Shown: positions 23,560 through 36,300 of the stretch, in pieces
How the letters are laid out: each line of letters begins with the position of its first letter
How positions within the stretch are numbered: position 1 is the stretch's first letter
Source: Panopea generosa
Taxonomy: Eukaryota; Mollusca; Bivalvia; Adapedonta; Hiatellidae
Direction: 5' to 3'
Length of the DNA: 64,000 nucleotides
Assembly: GCA_029582155.1 (NCBI GenBank)
Contig: CM055901.1
Location: forward strand, 47,613,228 to 47,677,227
Translations under genes and position numbers: made by a program
Notes under the pieces: generated by a model
What the model saw: the letters and a program-made list of their open reading frames with translations, nothing else
Told to the model about the DNA's origin: nothing
Databases searched by the model: none

Positions 23560-25660
23560 TTATCATTGCAACCCAAGATAATTAATACTGAAATATCATG
23601 AATGGTAAAACAGTTACCATTGTAATTAATATTAATATATCATGATTGGTATAATAGCAACCATTGTAATTAATATTCATATATCATGAATTGTATGTAT
23701 AACAGTAACCATCAACCATTTTAATTAACATTCATATATCATGAATGGTATAATAGCAACCTTTGTAATTAATATTTGTATATCATGAATTAAATAATAG
23801 CAACATTTTTAATTAACTATATATATCATGAATAGTTAAACAGCAACCATTGTAATTAATATTAATATATCATGAATGGTTAAACAGTAACCATTGTAAT
23901 TTATATTCATATATCATGAATGGTATAATAACAACCATTGTAATTAATATTCATATATCATGAACAGTATAATAGCAACAATTGTAATTAATATTCATAT
24001 ATCATGAACAGTATAATAGCAACCATTTTAATTAACGTTTATATACCATGAATTGTATAAAAGTAACCATTGTAATTAATACTCATGTGTCATAAATGGT
24101 ATAACAGCAACTTTTGTAATTAATACTTATATGTCATGAATGGTATAACAGCAGTCATTGGTATTAATACTCATATGTCATGAATGGTATAACAGTAACC
24201 ATTGTAATTAATAGTCATATGTCATGAATGGTATAACAGCAACCATTGTAATTAATACTCATATGTCATGAAAGGTACAACAGCAACCATTGTAATTAAT
24301 ACTCATATGTCATGAATGGTACAACAGCAACCATTGTAATAATTACACATATGTCATGAATGGTATAACAGCAACCATTGTAATAAATACTCATATGTCA
24401 TGAATGGTACAACAGCAACCATTGTAATTAATACTCATAAGTCATGAATGGTACAACAGCAACCATTGTAATTTATACTCATATGTCATGAATGGTACAA
24501 CAGCAACCATTGAAATTAATACTCATATGTCATGAATGGTATAACAGCAACCATTATAATTAATATTCATATATCATGAATGGTACAACAGCAACCATTG
24601 TAATAATTACACATATGTCATGAATGGTATAACAGCAACCATTGTAATAAATACTCATATGTCATGAATGGTACAACAGCAACCACTGTAATAATTACAC
24701 ATATGTCATGAATGGTATAACAGCAACCATTGTAATAATTACACATATGTCATGAATGGTACAACAGCAACCATTGTAATAATTACACATATGTCATGAA
24801 AGGTACAACAGCAACCATTGTAATTAATACTCATATGTCATGAATGGTACAACAGCAACCATTGTAATAATTACACATATGTCATGAAAGGTACAACAGC
24901 AACCATTGTAATTAATACTCATATGTCATGAATGGTACAACAGCAACCATTGTAATAATTACACATATGTCATGAATGGTATAACAGCAACCATTGTAAT
25001 AAATACTCATATGTCATGAATGGTACAACAGCAACCATTGTAATTAATACTCATATGTCATGAATGGTACAACAGCAACCATTGTAATTTATACTCATAT
25101 GTCATGAATGGTACAACAGCAACCATTGAAATTAATACTCATATGTCATGAATGGTATAACAGCAACCATTGAAATTAATACTCATATGTCATGAATGGT
25201 ATAACAGCAACCATTAAAATTAATACTCATATGTCATGAATGGTATAACAGCAACCATTATAATTAATATTCATATATCATGAATTGTATAACAACAACC
25301 ATTGAAATTAATACTCATATATCATGAATGGTATAACAGCAACCATTATAATTAATATTCATATATCATGAATGGTATAACAGCAACCTTTGTATGAATA
25401 TTCATATATCATGAATGGTATAACAGCAACCATTGTAATTAATATTCATATATCATGAATGGTATTACAGTAACCATTGTAATTTATATTCATATATCAT
25501 CAATGGTAATGGTATAATAGCAACCATTGTAATTAATATTTATATATAATGAATGGTATTACAGTAACCATTGTAATTAATACTCATATATCATGAATTG
25601 TATCATAGTAACCACTATAATTAAAACTCATAAATGTTGTATGATATATTGATAACCAGT
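23560..25660. repeat. 44-bp minisatellite with higher-order structure
   Basis: About 46 units of 44 bp (ATTGTAATTAATACTCATAT, GTCATGAATGGTACAACAGC, AACC). A run of about five units starting near 24331 recurs starting near 24947 with one visible difference. The offset is 616 bp, exactly 14 units, so a 14-unit block was duplicated. Edges are diverged. Confidence 0.94.
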
Positions 25661-26175
25661 CTAATTAATGACTGTATCTCATAAATATTATCCCATTATC
25701 CTCTGTGATTATTAAAACACCTAATCTACATTCAGCTCAATCCAGTTGCCTCTTTTCTAAATTTCTATATCTTTGTTGTTTTTAAGAAACTATAATAAAC
25801 TTCAAATAATTTTTCGACAATACTAAAACAATGATAAATCATGACCACAAAAACACTATTTCTGAGATGCTTCACTTAAGAATAAATCCGTTTTAGTTTT
25901 TTTATACACATAATGTCATACTTAGTACAAAGCAATCCCCACAAGAAAATGTTACAGTATCGCAATCCATTAATCTGTTGTTCCATATATAAAAATACAG
26001 ATAATGAAATAGTGCATGTATAATGGTCCACTGGAACAGCTGCTATGTCAAATTGAATACATACTTTTGTGTTGCTAAATTCTTATATGTATTATATATA
26101 ATAGAAACATATGTCAAAACACACATGGTATGATAGTAAATCAGAGACATAGAAGAAAAACTTGACTTCCCAGAT
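25661..26175. other. Unassigned AT-rich stretch
   Basis: No gene or repeat recognised. Confidence 0.45.
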
Positions 26176-26314
26176 CTATAGTATACTACTAGTGAAGATT
26201 TGTAAACTCTTGTTCACTAATGCCCACTCAGTTGGGGGATCATAATCACGCTGATGAGGTTCATATACAAGTTTACTGGCTGGGCAGTCACTCCCGGAGT
26301 GGACCAAAGTGAAA
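26176..26314 (-). CDS. Candidate internal or terminal exon, unknown gene
   Basis: On the minus strand a plausible acceptor, TTATTTGGATTTCAG, precedes an open stretch whose frame reads FTLVHSGSDCPASK, then LVYEPHQRDYDPPTEWAL and NKSLQIF. Composition looks like globular protein and is not repeat-derived. The stretch ends at a stop about 45 codons on; a weaker donor (ACTA|GTAGTA) just before it is possible. No family is recognised. The transposon at 26337 sits only about 22 bp upstream of the acceptor, in the branch-point or polypyrimidine region. Support is the splice site and residue content only. Confidence 0.27.
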
Positions 26315-26336
26315 CTGAAATCCAAATAACTTTGTA

Positions 26337-27820
26337 CAGACCGTAATCCGTTCAAGTACACCAAAAATGCATTTCAGTTGCGTTCGTTTTGCGTGTCAAA
26401 CGCGTTTGTTTTGCGTTTGAAATGCATTTTAGTTTCGTTAATGGTTTGCATTTTTTTTATGATAAACGTTAGAGAAAATACGAAAATGCAGTTCAAAACG
26501 ATAGTGAATGCATTTTAACCTGCGTTTGTGTTCGAATCATTTTGCGTGTATCGTTTACCGTGTATCTTTTACCATTTAACGTTTACACGACATGTTCACC
26601 AATCGCATCATCTCTGATTGTCCAATTATAACACCGCAGTAGAATAAATAATAAGAACTAGATATTTAAAGAAATCGCCGGGTTTTATATGATAATATAT
26701 TAAATAAATAAATTAAAATAATATTGATTAAAATCTTTCTGAAATATTGATTAAAATCATTCTGAAATATTTCTAACTAAGCCACCCTATGTTAGATATG
26801 GTCTACCATAAAGTTGATGATTTGTAGCGTGACAGCAGATTAATATGTTACATCAAACTCAATCATTGAAATTTAATACACATGGTATGGGGCATGTCAA
26901 TTACATACGATAAACACGTTACGGTCACATAATCATTAGAGTGGCCAAACATTGCCAGACTGGTTTACACTAACGTTAATATTACAGTATCGAAAAAGTA
27001 TATAGTAAATAAATGTGAACCAGTCCATGTTTTTTTATATCTGCAGTGGTGTATAATCTGCTATTATGCAAGAAACAGAGTATAGACGCCTCAGCAAGTA
27101 TTTATTTTATTTACAGGAATAATGCATTATTAACAAGTATTTTCCAATTTTAATTCCAGTTATGAATTTCGATAGATTGTCATGTTAAACAATTATAACA
27201 ATTCATTAAACAAAATAATTTATATAATCCGCAAAGATAAATATATTTACAAATACACATGCCTTAATTTATGTAGCGAGCGCACACACTTTATGTTTAT
27301 TACTCCGACACAATTTATTTCTGACCTCGTGGCAATGTGCGATGTCGTCACTCTGACAGTTTCTTGCGTCATTTAACGTCGCGTTCTATTTCACTATGGT
27401 AAATGCATGGGGGAGGCGGAGATGTTTCCATAAAAAAAGATGCCTTTAAGGGTAAAAGTTTTATGTCTTGTGGCATGGCTTCTAAAATCGCTGGTACATG
27501 TACTTCCGTCTGACGCTTTCAAGGACTTTTATGTACATTACGCCGATAGAATTCCGCTGATATCCTTCCATCAAAAATTTCCAAGATACCCACTTAGTGA
27601 ATAAAATGTTTGTTTCACTGGTGATGTAATCGGACATTGGCACAAGGTGATAGTGAAAGGGACAGCGTGTTCATTCTGTACACAAATTAAGGTATGTGTA
27701 GTTATTAATAACTCTATCAGCTTAATAGTAATCCTTTTTTTTAACAAATGCCTATATTGAAAACAAACATTTTGGAAGACACCCAGTAACAAACAAACAC
27801 CAACCCTTTACGTGTGTTTG

Positions 27821-27869
<49 letters not shown>

Positions 27870-28487
27870 CTATTTTTATATACAATTTTGGAAAAGCCCT
27901 AAGGGTTTTTGGTGTAACAAACAGATTTTCTAAAATTGCGTGAAAACTTTTCCTGATTGGCAATCATATAACAGAACAGCAACATAAATCCATGTTCAGA
28001 TAATTAAATCATTTAATTGGGGTAGTTGTGTAAGCAGGTCATGCGTCATCTGATTGTTTTATCACACTTTTACAAGTAAAGAAACGATGCCCGAGGCAAT
28101 GTTTTTCACGGGTAATTCGGGATTAAAACTTATAACAAAGAAATTTAATTAAAGTTACAGGTATAGCAATTTAAAGATTTTAAATGACAAAGAGAGCAAT
28201 CATTTCGTTTAATTATTTATTTCATTGTCAATATAACTACGACAATATTAGAGGATATCCGAATCTTTATTATTTGATGCGTTTAAGTTTGCATTATCGT
28301 TTTGTATCGTTCGTGGATCGTTCGCCCTGTTGCGTCCATGTATCGTTTCGTTTATCGTTTCATTTCGTTTATCATTAATCGTTTATCGTTTCGTTTGCAT
28401 TTTTAATCCGTTTGTATATCGTTTAAAACGCGTTTGATATTCGTTTCGTTTGCGTCCGTTTGGTGTACTTGAACGGATTACGGTCTG
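26337..28487. mobile_element. TIR DNA transposon, TA target, non-autonomous
   Basis: Perfect inverted ends of about 28 bp begin CAGACCGTAATCCGTTCAAG and continue TACACCAA. TA flanks both sides (26335-26336 and 28488-28489). The CAG start and TA duplication suggest the Tc1/mariner-pogo group. Subterminal regions at both ends are packed with CGTTT/AAACG motifs (about 26.36-26.55 and 28.26-28.46 kb), likely transposase-binding repeats. The 2.15-kb interior holds an AT dinucleotide run and only frames under 75 codons, none transposase-like. The near-perfect ends suggest a fairly recent insertion. Confidence 0.85.
27822..27866. repeat. (AT)n microsatellite
   Basis: About 22 AT dinucleotides inside the transposon. 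Confidence 0.95.
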
Positions 28488-28631
28488 TATGTACGACAGT
28501 CCAGTATGTAAATTTGAATTTGGACCTAATCATTTTTATATTATACCGAATACTCAAAACAAACAAAATGTGTCATTCCATTTGTGCATAATGCACTCTT
28601 TGGGTGTGCTTGCATATTGATACATGCACAT
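28488..28631. other. Short unique stretch
   Basis: Unassigned flank between the transposon and the 61-bp array. Confidence 0.4.
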
Positions 28632-31600
28632 TTTATATATTGATCGGATGATGTCATCCCCAGTATAATATTGGACCAGACCCTACCATATACCAATATA
28701 ATGATCAGATGATGTCATCCCCAGTATAATACTGGACCTGACCCTACCATATACTAGTCTATTGACCGGATGATGTCATCTCCAGTATTTTATTGGACCA
28801 GACCCTACCATATACTAGTCTATTGACCGGATGATGTCATCCCCAGTATTATATTGGACCTGACCCTACCATATACTTGTCTATTGACCGGATGATGTAA
28901 TCCCCAGTATTTTATTGGACCAGACCCTACCATATACTAGTCTATTGACCGGATGATGTCATCCCCAGTATTATACTGGACCTGACCCTACCATATACTA
29001 GTCTATTGATCGGATGATGTCATCCCCAGTATTATATTGGACCAGACCCTACCATATACTAGTCTATTGACCGGATGATGTCATCCCCAGTATTATATTG
29101 GACCGGACCCTACCATATACTAGTCTATTGACCGGATGATGTCATCCCCAGTATTATATTGGACCGGACCCTACCATATACTAGTCTATTGACCGGATGA
29201 TGTCATCCCCAGTATTATATTGGACCTGACCCTACCATATACTAGTCTATTGACCGGATGATGTAATCCCCAGTATTATATTGGACCGGACCCTACCATA
29301 TACTAGTCTATTGACCAGATGATGTCATCCCCAGTAATACATTGGACCGGACCCTACCATATACTGGTCTATTGACCAGATGATGTCATCCCCAGTAATA
29401 CATTGGACCGGACCCTACCATATACTAGTCTACTGACCAGATGATGTCATCCCCAGTATTATATTGGACCGGACCCTACCATATACTAGTCTATTGACCA
29501 GATGATGTCATCCCCAGTATTATATTTGACCGGACCCTACCATATACTAGTCTATTGACCGGATGATGTCATCCCCAGTATTATATTGGACCGGACCCTA
29601 CCATATACTAATATAATGATCAGATGATGTCATCCCCAGTATTACATTGGACCGGACCCTACCATATACCAATATAATGATCAGATGATGTCATCCCCAG
29701 TATTATATTGGACCGGACCCTACCATATACCAATATAATGATCAGATGATGTCATCCCCAGTATTATATTGGACCGGACTCTACCATATACCAATATAAT
29801 GATCAGATGATGTCATCCCCAGTATTATATTGGACCAGACCCTACCATATACCAATATAATGATCAGATGATGTCATCCCCAGTATTATATTGGACCAGA
29901 CCCTACCATATACCAATATAATGATCAGATGATGTCATCTCCAGTATTATATTGGACCGGACCCTACCATATACTAGTCTATTGACCAGATGATATCATC
30001 CCCAGTATTATATTGGACCGGACCCTACCATATACTAGTCTATTGACCGGATGATGTAATCTCCAGTATTATATTGGACCAGACCCTACCATATACTAGT
30101 CTATTGACCGGATGATGTCATCCCCAGTATGATATTGGACCGGACCCTACCATATACCAATATAATGATCAGATGATGTCATCCCCAGTATTATATTGGA
30201 CCAGACCCTACCATATACCAATATAATGATCAGATGATGTCATCCCCAGTATTATATTGGACCAGACCCTACCATATACCAATATAATGATCAGATGATG
30301 TCATCTCCAGTATTATATTGGACCGGACCCTACCATATACTAGTCTATTGACCAGATGATATCATCCCCAGTATTATATTGGACCGGACCCTACCATATA
30401 CTAGTCTATTGACCAGATGATGTCATCCCCAGTATTATTTTGGACCGGACCCTACCATATACTAGTCTATTGACCGGATGATGTCATCACAAGTATTATA
30501 TTGGACCAGACCCTACCATATACTAATATATTGATCGGATGATGTCATCCCCAGTATTATATTTGACCGGACCCTACCATAAACTAGTATATTGACCAGA
30601 TTTTGTCATCCCAAGTATTATATTGGACCGGACCCTACCATATACTAGTATATTGATCAGATGATGTCATCCTCAGTATTATATTGGATCAGACACTACT
30701 TTATACTAGTATATTGACTGGATGATGTCATCCCCAGTATGATATTGGATGAGACCCTACCATATACCAATATAATGATCAGATGATGTCATCCCTAGTA
30801 TTATATTGGACCGGACCCTACCATATACTAGTATATTGACCAGATGATGTCATCCCCAGTATCATATTAGACCCGACCATACCATATACTAATATATTGA
30901 TTGGACGATGTCATTCCCAGTATTATATTGGACCAGACCCTACCATATACCAATATATTGATCTGATGATGTCATCCCTAGTTTATATTGGACCGGACCC
31001 TACCATATACTTATATATTGATTGCATGATGTCATTCCCAGTATTATATTGGACCAGTCCCTACCATATACTAATATACTGACAGGATGCTGTCATCCCC
31101 ACTATTATATTGGACCGGACCCTACCAAATACAAATATATTAATCGGATGATGTCATCCCCAGTATTATATTGGACCGGACCCTTCCATATACCAATATA
31201 CTGATCAGATGATGTCATCCCTAGTATTATATTGGACCGGGCCCTACCATATACTAGTATATTTACCGAATGATGTCATTCCCAGTATTATATTGGACTG
31301 GACCCTACCATATACTAGTATATATTTACCGAATAATGTCATCCCAAGTATTATATTGGACCTGACCCTACCATATACTAGTCTATTGACCGGATGATGT
31401 CATTCCCAGTATTATATTGGACCGGACCCTACCATATACTTATATATTGATCGGATGATGTCATTCCCAGTATTATATTGGACCGGACCCTACCATAAAC
31501 TAGTATATTGACCAGATTTTGTCATCCCAAGTATTATATTGGACCGGACCCTACCATATACTAGTATATTGATCGGATGATGTCATCCCCAGTATTATAT

Positions 31601-31764
31601 GTGACCGGACCCTACCATATACTAGTTTATCGACCAGATGATGTCATTCCTAGTATTATAATGGACCGGAACCTACCATATACTTGTATATTGACTGGAT
31701 GATGTCATCCCCATTATTATATTGGACGGGACCCTACCATATACTTGTATATTGACCTGATGAG
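28632..31764. repeat. 61-bp minisatellite with 6-unit higher-order repeat
   Basis: About 51 units of 61 bp (GATGATGTCATCCCCAGTAT, TATATTGGACCGGACCCTAC, CATATACTAGTCTATTGAC). Two subtypes, ACTAGTCTATTGACCGG and ACCAATATAATGATCAG, occur in blocks. A block with the variant TGATATCATC at 29991 recurs at 30357, an offset of 366 bp or six units. Each unit has GATGATGTCATC, containing the CRE-like TGATGTCA. Short plus-strand frames in the degenerate right part are artefacts. Confidence 0.95.
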
Positions 31765-32598
31765 ACCACATTGGACAAAGAAGGAAATATGAAAATGAAA
31801 TATTTCTGATTATAATGCTTGGTAGCGCTCCTTTTAAGTCTGTAAAATAATATTCATGTGCAAGATTCCACATAAATCATTATACAGATAGATCACTTAC
31901 ACAAATATCTGACATTTACTATCTGCAGGAAAAACGAAATCTATGATTATGTAGCCCAACTATTGAGTTAATTATATGACCACGCCGAGTCATTTTTTTC
32001 TGACCAACACTATTTCAGGACTATCTAAACCAAATACATTGAACAGAAGAATGCCATAGATGTCGATAGTTATAACGTTTGACCTTATTGTTACTATTTG
32101 TTACATTCACAGAACAAAAAGTACTAAATTATAGTTAATACAATCCCGGTCTCAATTGAAAATGTCCAAATTAATGGGTCAAAAGTGTTGTTTTTAACAC
32201 TTTTTGCACACTGAAGTTGGTACCCCCACTTTCAGCATGAATAAATCTAAATTTCATCAATTTTACTTTTCATACAGATTACTTAATGAATGAATTCAGT
32301 CAGTCAAAGGAAACATAAGTTTTACTTTTTTATTAACAAAAACAATAAATTCATGTTTTATTGTGACCATTAATTTTGCTAGTTTGACATTTTCATCCAA
32401 CCAGAAATAATCTTACTATTAAAACATTTGCCCAGAACTTTATTTCAACCAACAAAAAGTCTTCATCTCATGATCTTTAACAGTGCAAACATGGTTGGTA
32501 CCCATTGTAGAACTTTTGAGTGATTGATGTGTGCAGCAGTTCTGTGACTATCATTTTGGTCTATGGCAGGATGCCCAAATATTAATCTACAATCAAAT
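31765..32598. other. Unassigned stretch, includes possible 3' UTR
   Basis: No repeat recognised. An AATAAA on the minus strand at 32439-32444 lies about 155 bases beyond the stop of the candidate exon to the right. Confidence 0.4.
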
Positions 32599-32991
32599 TC
32601 AATTCAGTGCTTTCCATGCTGCAATTAATATGGCCGTTTCAGCATCCGGATGGTCTTTTAAACTGGTGGTGAGATAAATGATTGAGGCTTTGCCGGAATG
32701 AGACAAGTTTACAAACTTAAAGAAAGTTGAATATAAAGTGTTGGACATGATTTTGTAGTCAGAGTGACATGTCTGTACTCTGACGTTTTTTGTAAAGTTA
32801 TGATTCACATCAAAAATTGGATTAAATTTCTCTTTGGAATTGATTTCTGCATTTTCCATTGGCACAGTAATATTTGCTTTGCATTTTAGAAATGATTGCA
32901 GTTTTGCCTTCTGTCTGTGTGGTTCCCATTTGAGAAGAGGATCAGTAGAGGGGCTTAATTGTTCCAATACAAGAAACAAACCATTTTGAGT
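32599..32991 (-). CDS. Candidate terminal coding exon, unknown gene
   Basis: On the minus strand a good acceptor (AATTTAATTTATTCAG) precedes 130 codons in phase 0, starting TQNGLFLVLEQL and ending AILIAAWKALN before a stop. A poly(A) signal AATAAA follows about 155 bases on. The content is varied: a basic HRQKAKLQSFLKCK stretch, then a hydrophilic middle, then SGKASIIYLTTSLKDHPDAE. There are no tandem repeats and no transmembrane run. It is the longest non-repeat, non-transposon frame on this strand left of 61 kb. There is no in-frame ATG near the start, consistent with a spliced exon. I cannot name the family. Upstream exons, if real, lie to the right beyond the 42-bp array. Confidence 0.4.
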   Translation of the reverse strand, partial: TQNGLFLVLEQLSPSTDPLLKWEPHRQKAKLQSFLKCKANITVPMENAEINSKEKFNPIFDVNHNFTKNVRVQTCHSDYKIMSNTLYSTFFKFVNLSHSGKASIIYLTTSLKDHPDAETAILIAAWKALN

Positions 32992-33311
32992 CTGAATAAA
33001 TTAAATTATGTAATGTGTGTTTATATGGGATTAAAATATATTTAAACTAACAAAAAGGTGTCTTCACCACATTCCAATGTTGACTGATTGCTAAAAGACC
33101 AAAGAAAAGTTCAGCTATATTTCAGGAAGTTATTTGCTGGATGATTGTGATTCTACCTAGATTTACTCTGAGATATCACTCCATCTATAAAACTGAATGC
33201 ACTTAATTACCAAAAATGTGTAAAGAACTGTATTAACCCCCACCCCATTCTACTAGGGTTACATCACTGGGAGATGAAAGACAAATGCAACCATTCTTTC
33301 ACCTATATGTA
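32992..33311. other. Presumed intron or intergenic
   Basis: Nothing recognised between the candidate exon and the 42-bp array. Confidence 0.35.
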
Positions 33312-36300
33312 AAACATGAGAGGTGAGTGCTAACATATTTAAATCATGAAAGGTGAGTGCACACTTGTCTTGACTAATATACCAATCATGAGGTGAGTGC
33401 TACTTTGTCTTCACTAATATATCAATCATGACAGGTGAGTGCACCTTTGTCTTCACTAATATATCAATCATGACAGGTGAGTGCACCCTTGTCTTCACTA
33501 ATATATCAATCAAGACAGGTGAGTGCACCATTGTCTTCACTAATATATCAATCATGAAAGGTGAGTGCACCTTTGTCTTCACTAATATACCAATCGTGGA
33601 GAGAGGTGAGTGCTACCTTGTCTTCACTAATATATCAATCATGAGATGTGAGTGCACCATTGTCTTCACTAATATATCAATCATGAGAGATGAGTTCACC
33701 CTTGTCTTCACTAATATATCAATCATGAGACGTGAGTGCTACCTTGTCTTCACTTACATATCAATCATGAGGAGAGGTGGGTGCACCCTTGTCTTTACTA
33801 ATATATTAACCATGAGGAGAGATGAGTGCACCCTTGTTTTCACTAATATATCAATCATGAGAGGTGAGTGCACCTTTGTCTTCACTAATATATCAATCAT
33901 GAGTGGTGAGTGCTACATTGTCTTCACTAATATGTCAATCATGAGAGGTGAGTGCACCATTGTTTTCACTAATATGTCAATCATGAGAGGTGAGTGCACC
34001 ATTGTTTTCACTAATATATCAATCATGAAAGGTGAGTACACCCTTGTCTTCATTAATGCATTAATCATGAGAGGTGAGTGCACCTTTGTCTTCACTAATA
34101 TATTAACCATGACAAGAGATGAGTGCACCCTTGTCTTCACTAATATATCAATCATGAGAGGTGAGTGCACCATTGTCTTCACTAATATATCAATCATGAC
34201 AGGCGAGAGCACCATTGCCTTCACTAATATATCAATCATGAGAGGTGAGTGCAGCATTGTCTTCATTAATATATTAATCATGGGAGGTGAGTGTACTATT
34301 GCCTTCAAACTTATATCAATCATGAGAGGTGAGTACACCCTTGTCTTCACTAATATATCAATCATGATAGGTGAGTGCTACCTTGTTTTCACTAATATAT
34401 CAATCATGAGAGGTGAGTGCACCATTGTCTTCACTAATATATCAATCATGAGAGGTGAGTGCACCCTTGTCCTCACTTATATATCAAGCATGAGAGGTGA
34501 ATGCACCCTTGTCTTCACTTACATATCAATCATGAGGAGAGGTGGGTGCACCCCTGTCTTCACTAATATATTAACCATGAGGAGAGATGAGTGCACCCTT
34601 GTCTTCACTAATATATCAGTCATGAGAGGTGAGTGCACCCTTGTCTTCACTAATATATCAATCATGAGTGGTGAGTGCTACATTGTCTTCACTAATATGT
34701 CAATCATGAGAGGTGAGTGCACCATTGTCTTCACTAATATGTCAATCATGAGAGGTGAGTGCACCATTGTTTTCACTAATATATCAATCATGAAAGGTGA
34801 GTACACCCTTGACTTCACTAATGCATCAATCATGAGAGGTGAGTGCACTTTGTCTTCACTAATATATTAACCATGACAAGAGATGAGTGCACCCTTGTCT
34901 TCACTAATATATCAATCATGAGAGGTGAGTGTACCATTGTCTTCACTAATATTATCAATCATGACAGGTGAGAGCACCATTGCCTTCACTAATATATCAA
35001 TCATGAGAGGTGAGCGCAGCCTTGTCTTCATTAATATATTAATCATGGGAGGTGAGTGCACTTTTGCCTTCATTCTTATATCAATCATGAGAGATGAGTA
35101 CACTCTTGTCTTCACTAATATATCAATCATGAGATGTGAGTGCACCCTTGTCTTCACTAATATATAAACCATGAGGAGAGGTGAGTGCACACTTGTCTTC
35201 ACTAATATATCAATCATGAGAGGTGAGTGCACCCTTGTCCTCACTTATATATCAAGCATGAGAGGTGAGTGCACCCTTGTCTTCACTTACATATCAATCA
35301 TGAGGAGAGGTGGGTGCATCCTTGTCTTCACTAATATATTAACCATGAGGAGAGGTGAGTTCACACTTGTCTTCACTAATATGTCAATCATGAGAGGTGA
35401 GTGCACCATTGTTTTTACTAATATATCAATCATGAAAGGTGAGTACACCCTTGTCTTCACTAATGCATCAATCATGAGAGGTGAGTGCACCATTGTCTTC
35501 ACTAATATATCAAGTATAATGAGAGGTGAGTTCACCTTAGTCTTCACTAATATATTAACCATGACAAGAGATGATTGCACCCTTGTCTTCACTAATATAT
35601 CAATCATGACAGGTGAGTGCACCATTGCCTTCACTAATATATCAATCATGAGAGGTGAGTGCAGCCTTGTCTTCATTAATATATCAATCATGGGAGGTGA
35701 GTGCACTATTGCCTTCATTTGAATATCAATCGTGAAAGGTGAATGCACCCTTGTCTTCACTAATATATCAATCATGAGAGGGGAGTGCACCCTTGTCTTC
35801 ACTAATATATAAACCATGAGGAGAGGTGAGTGCACCCTTGTTTTTAGAATATATCAATCATAAGAAGTGAGTGCACCATTGTCTTCACTAATATATCAAC
35901 CATGAGAGGTGAGTGCACCATTGTCTTCAATAATATATCAATCATGATAGGTGAGTGCACCCTTGTCTTCACTAATAAATCAACCAGGAGAAGTGAGTTT
36001 ACCTTTGTCTTCACCAATATATCAATCATGATAGGTGAGTGCACCCTTGTCTTCACTAATATATCATTCAGGAGAGGTGAGTTCACCTTTGTCTTCACTA
36101 ATATATCAATCATGAGAAGTGAGTGCACCCTTGTCTTCACTAATATATCAATCATGAGAGGTGATCGCACCATAGTCTTCACTTATATATCAATCATGTG
36201 AGGCGAGTGCACCATTGTCTTCACTAATATATCAATCATGAGAGGTAAGTTCACTCTTGTTTTCACTAATATATCAACCGTTGGAGGTGAGTGCACCCTT

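Noticed and set aside
33428-34870. 480-codon open frame (14-residue repeats)
   Set aside because: It lies wholly in the 42-bp array, and the opposite strand is open too. The period is a multiple of three, so openness is not evidence of coding.
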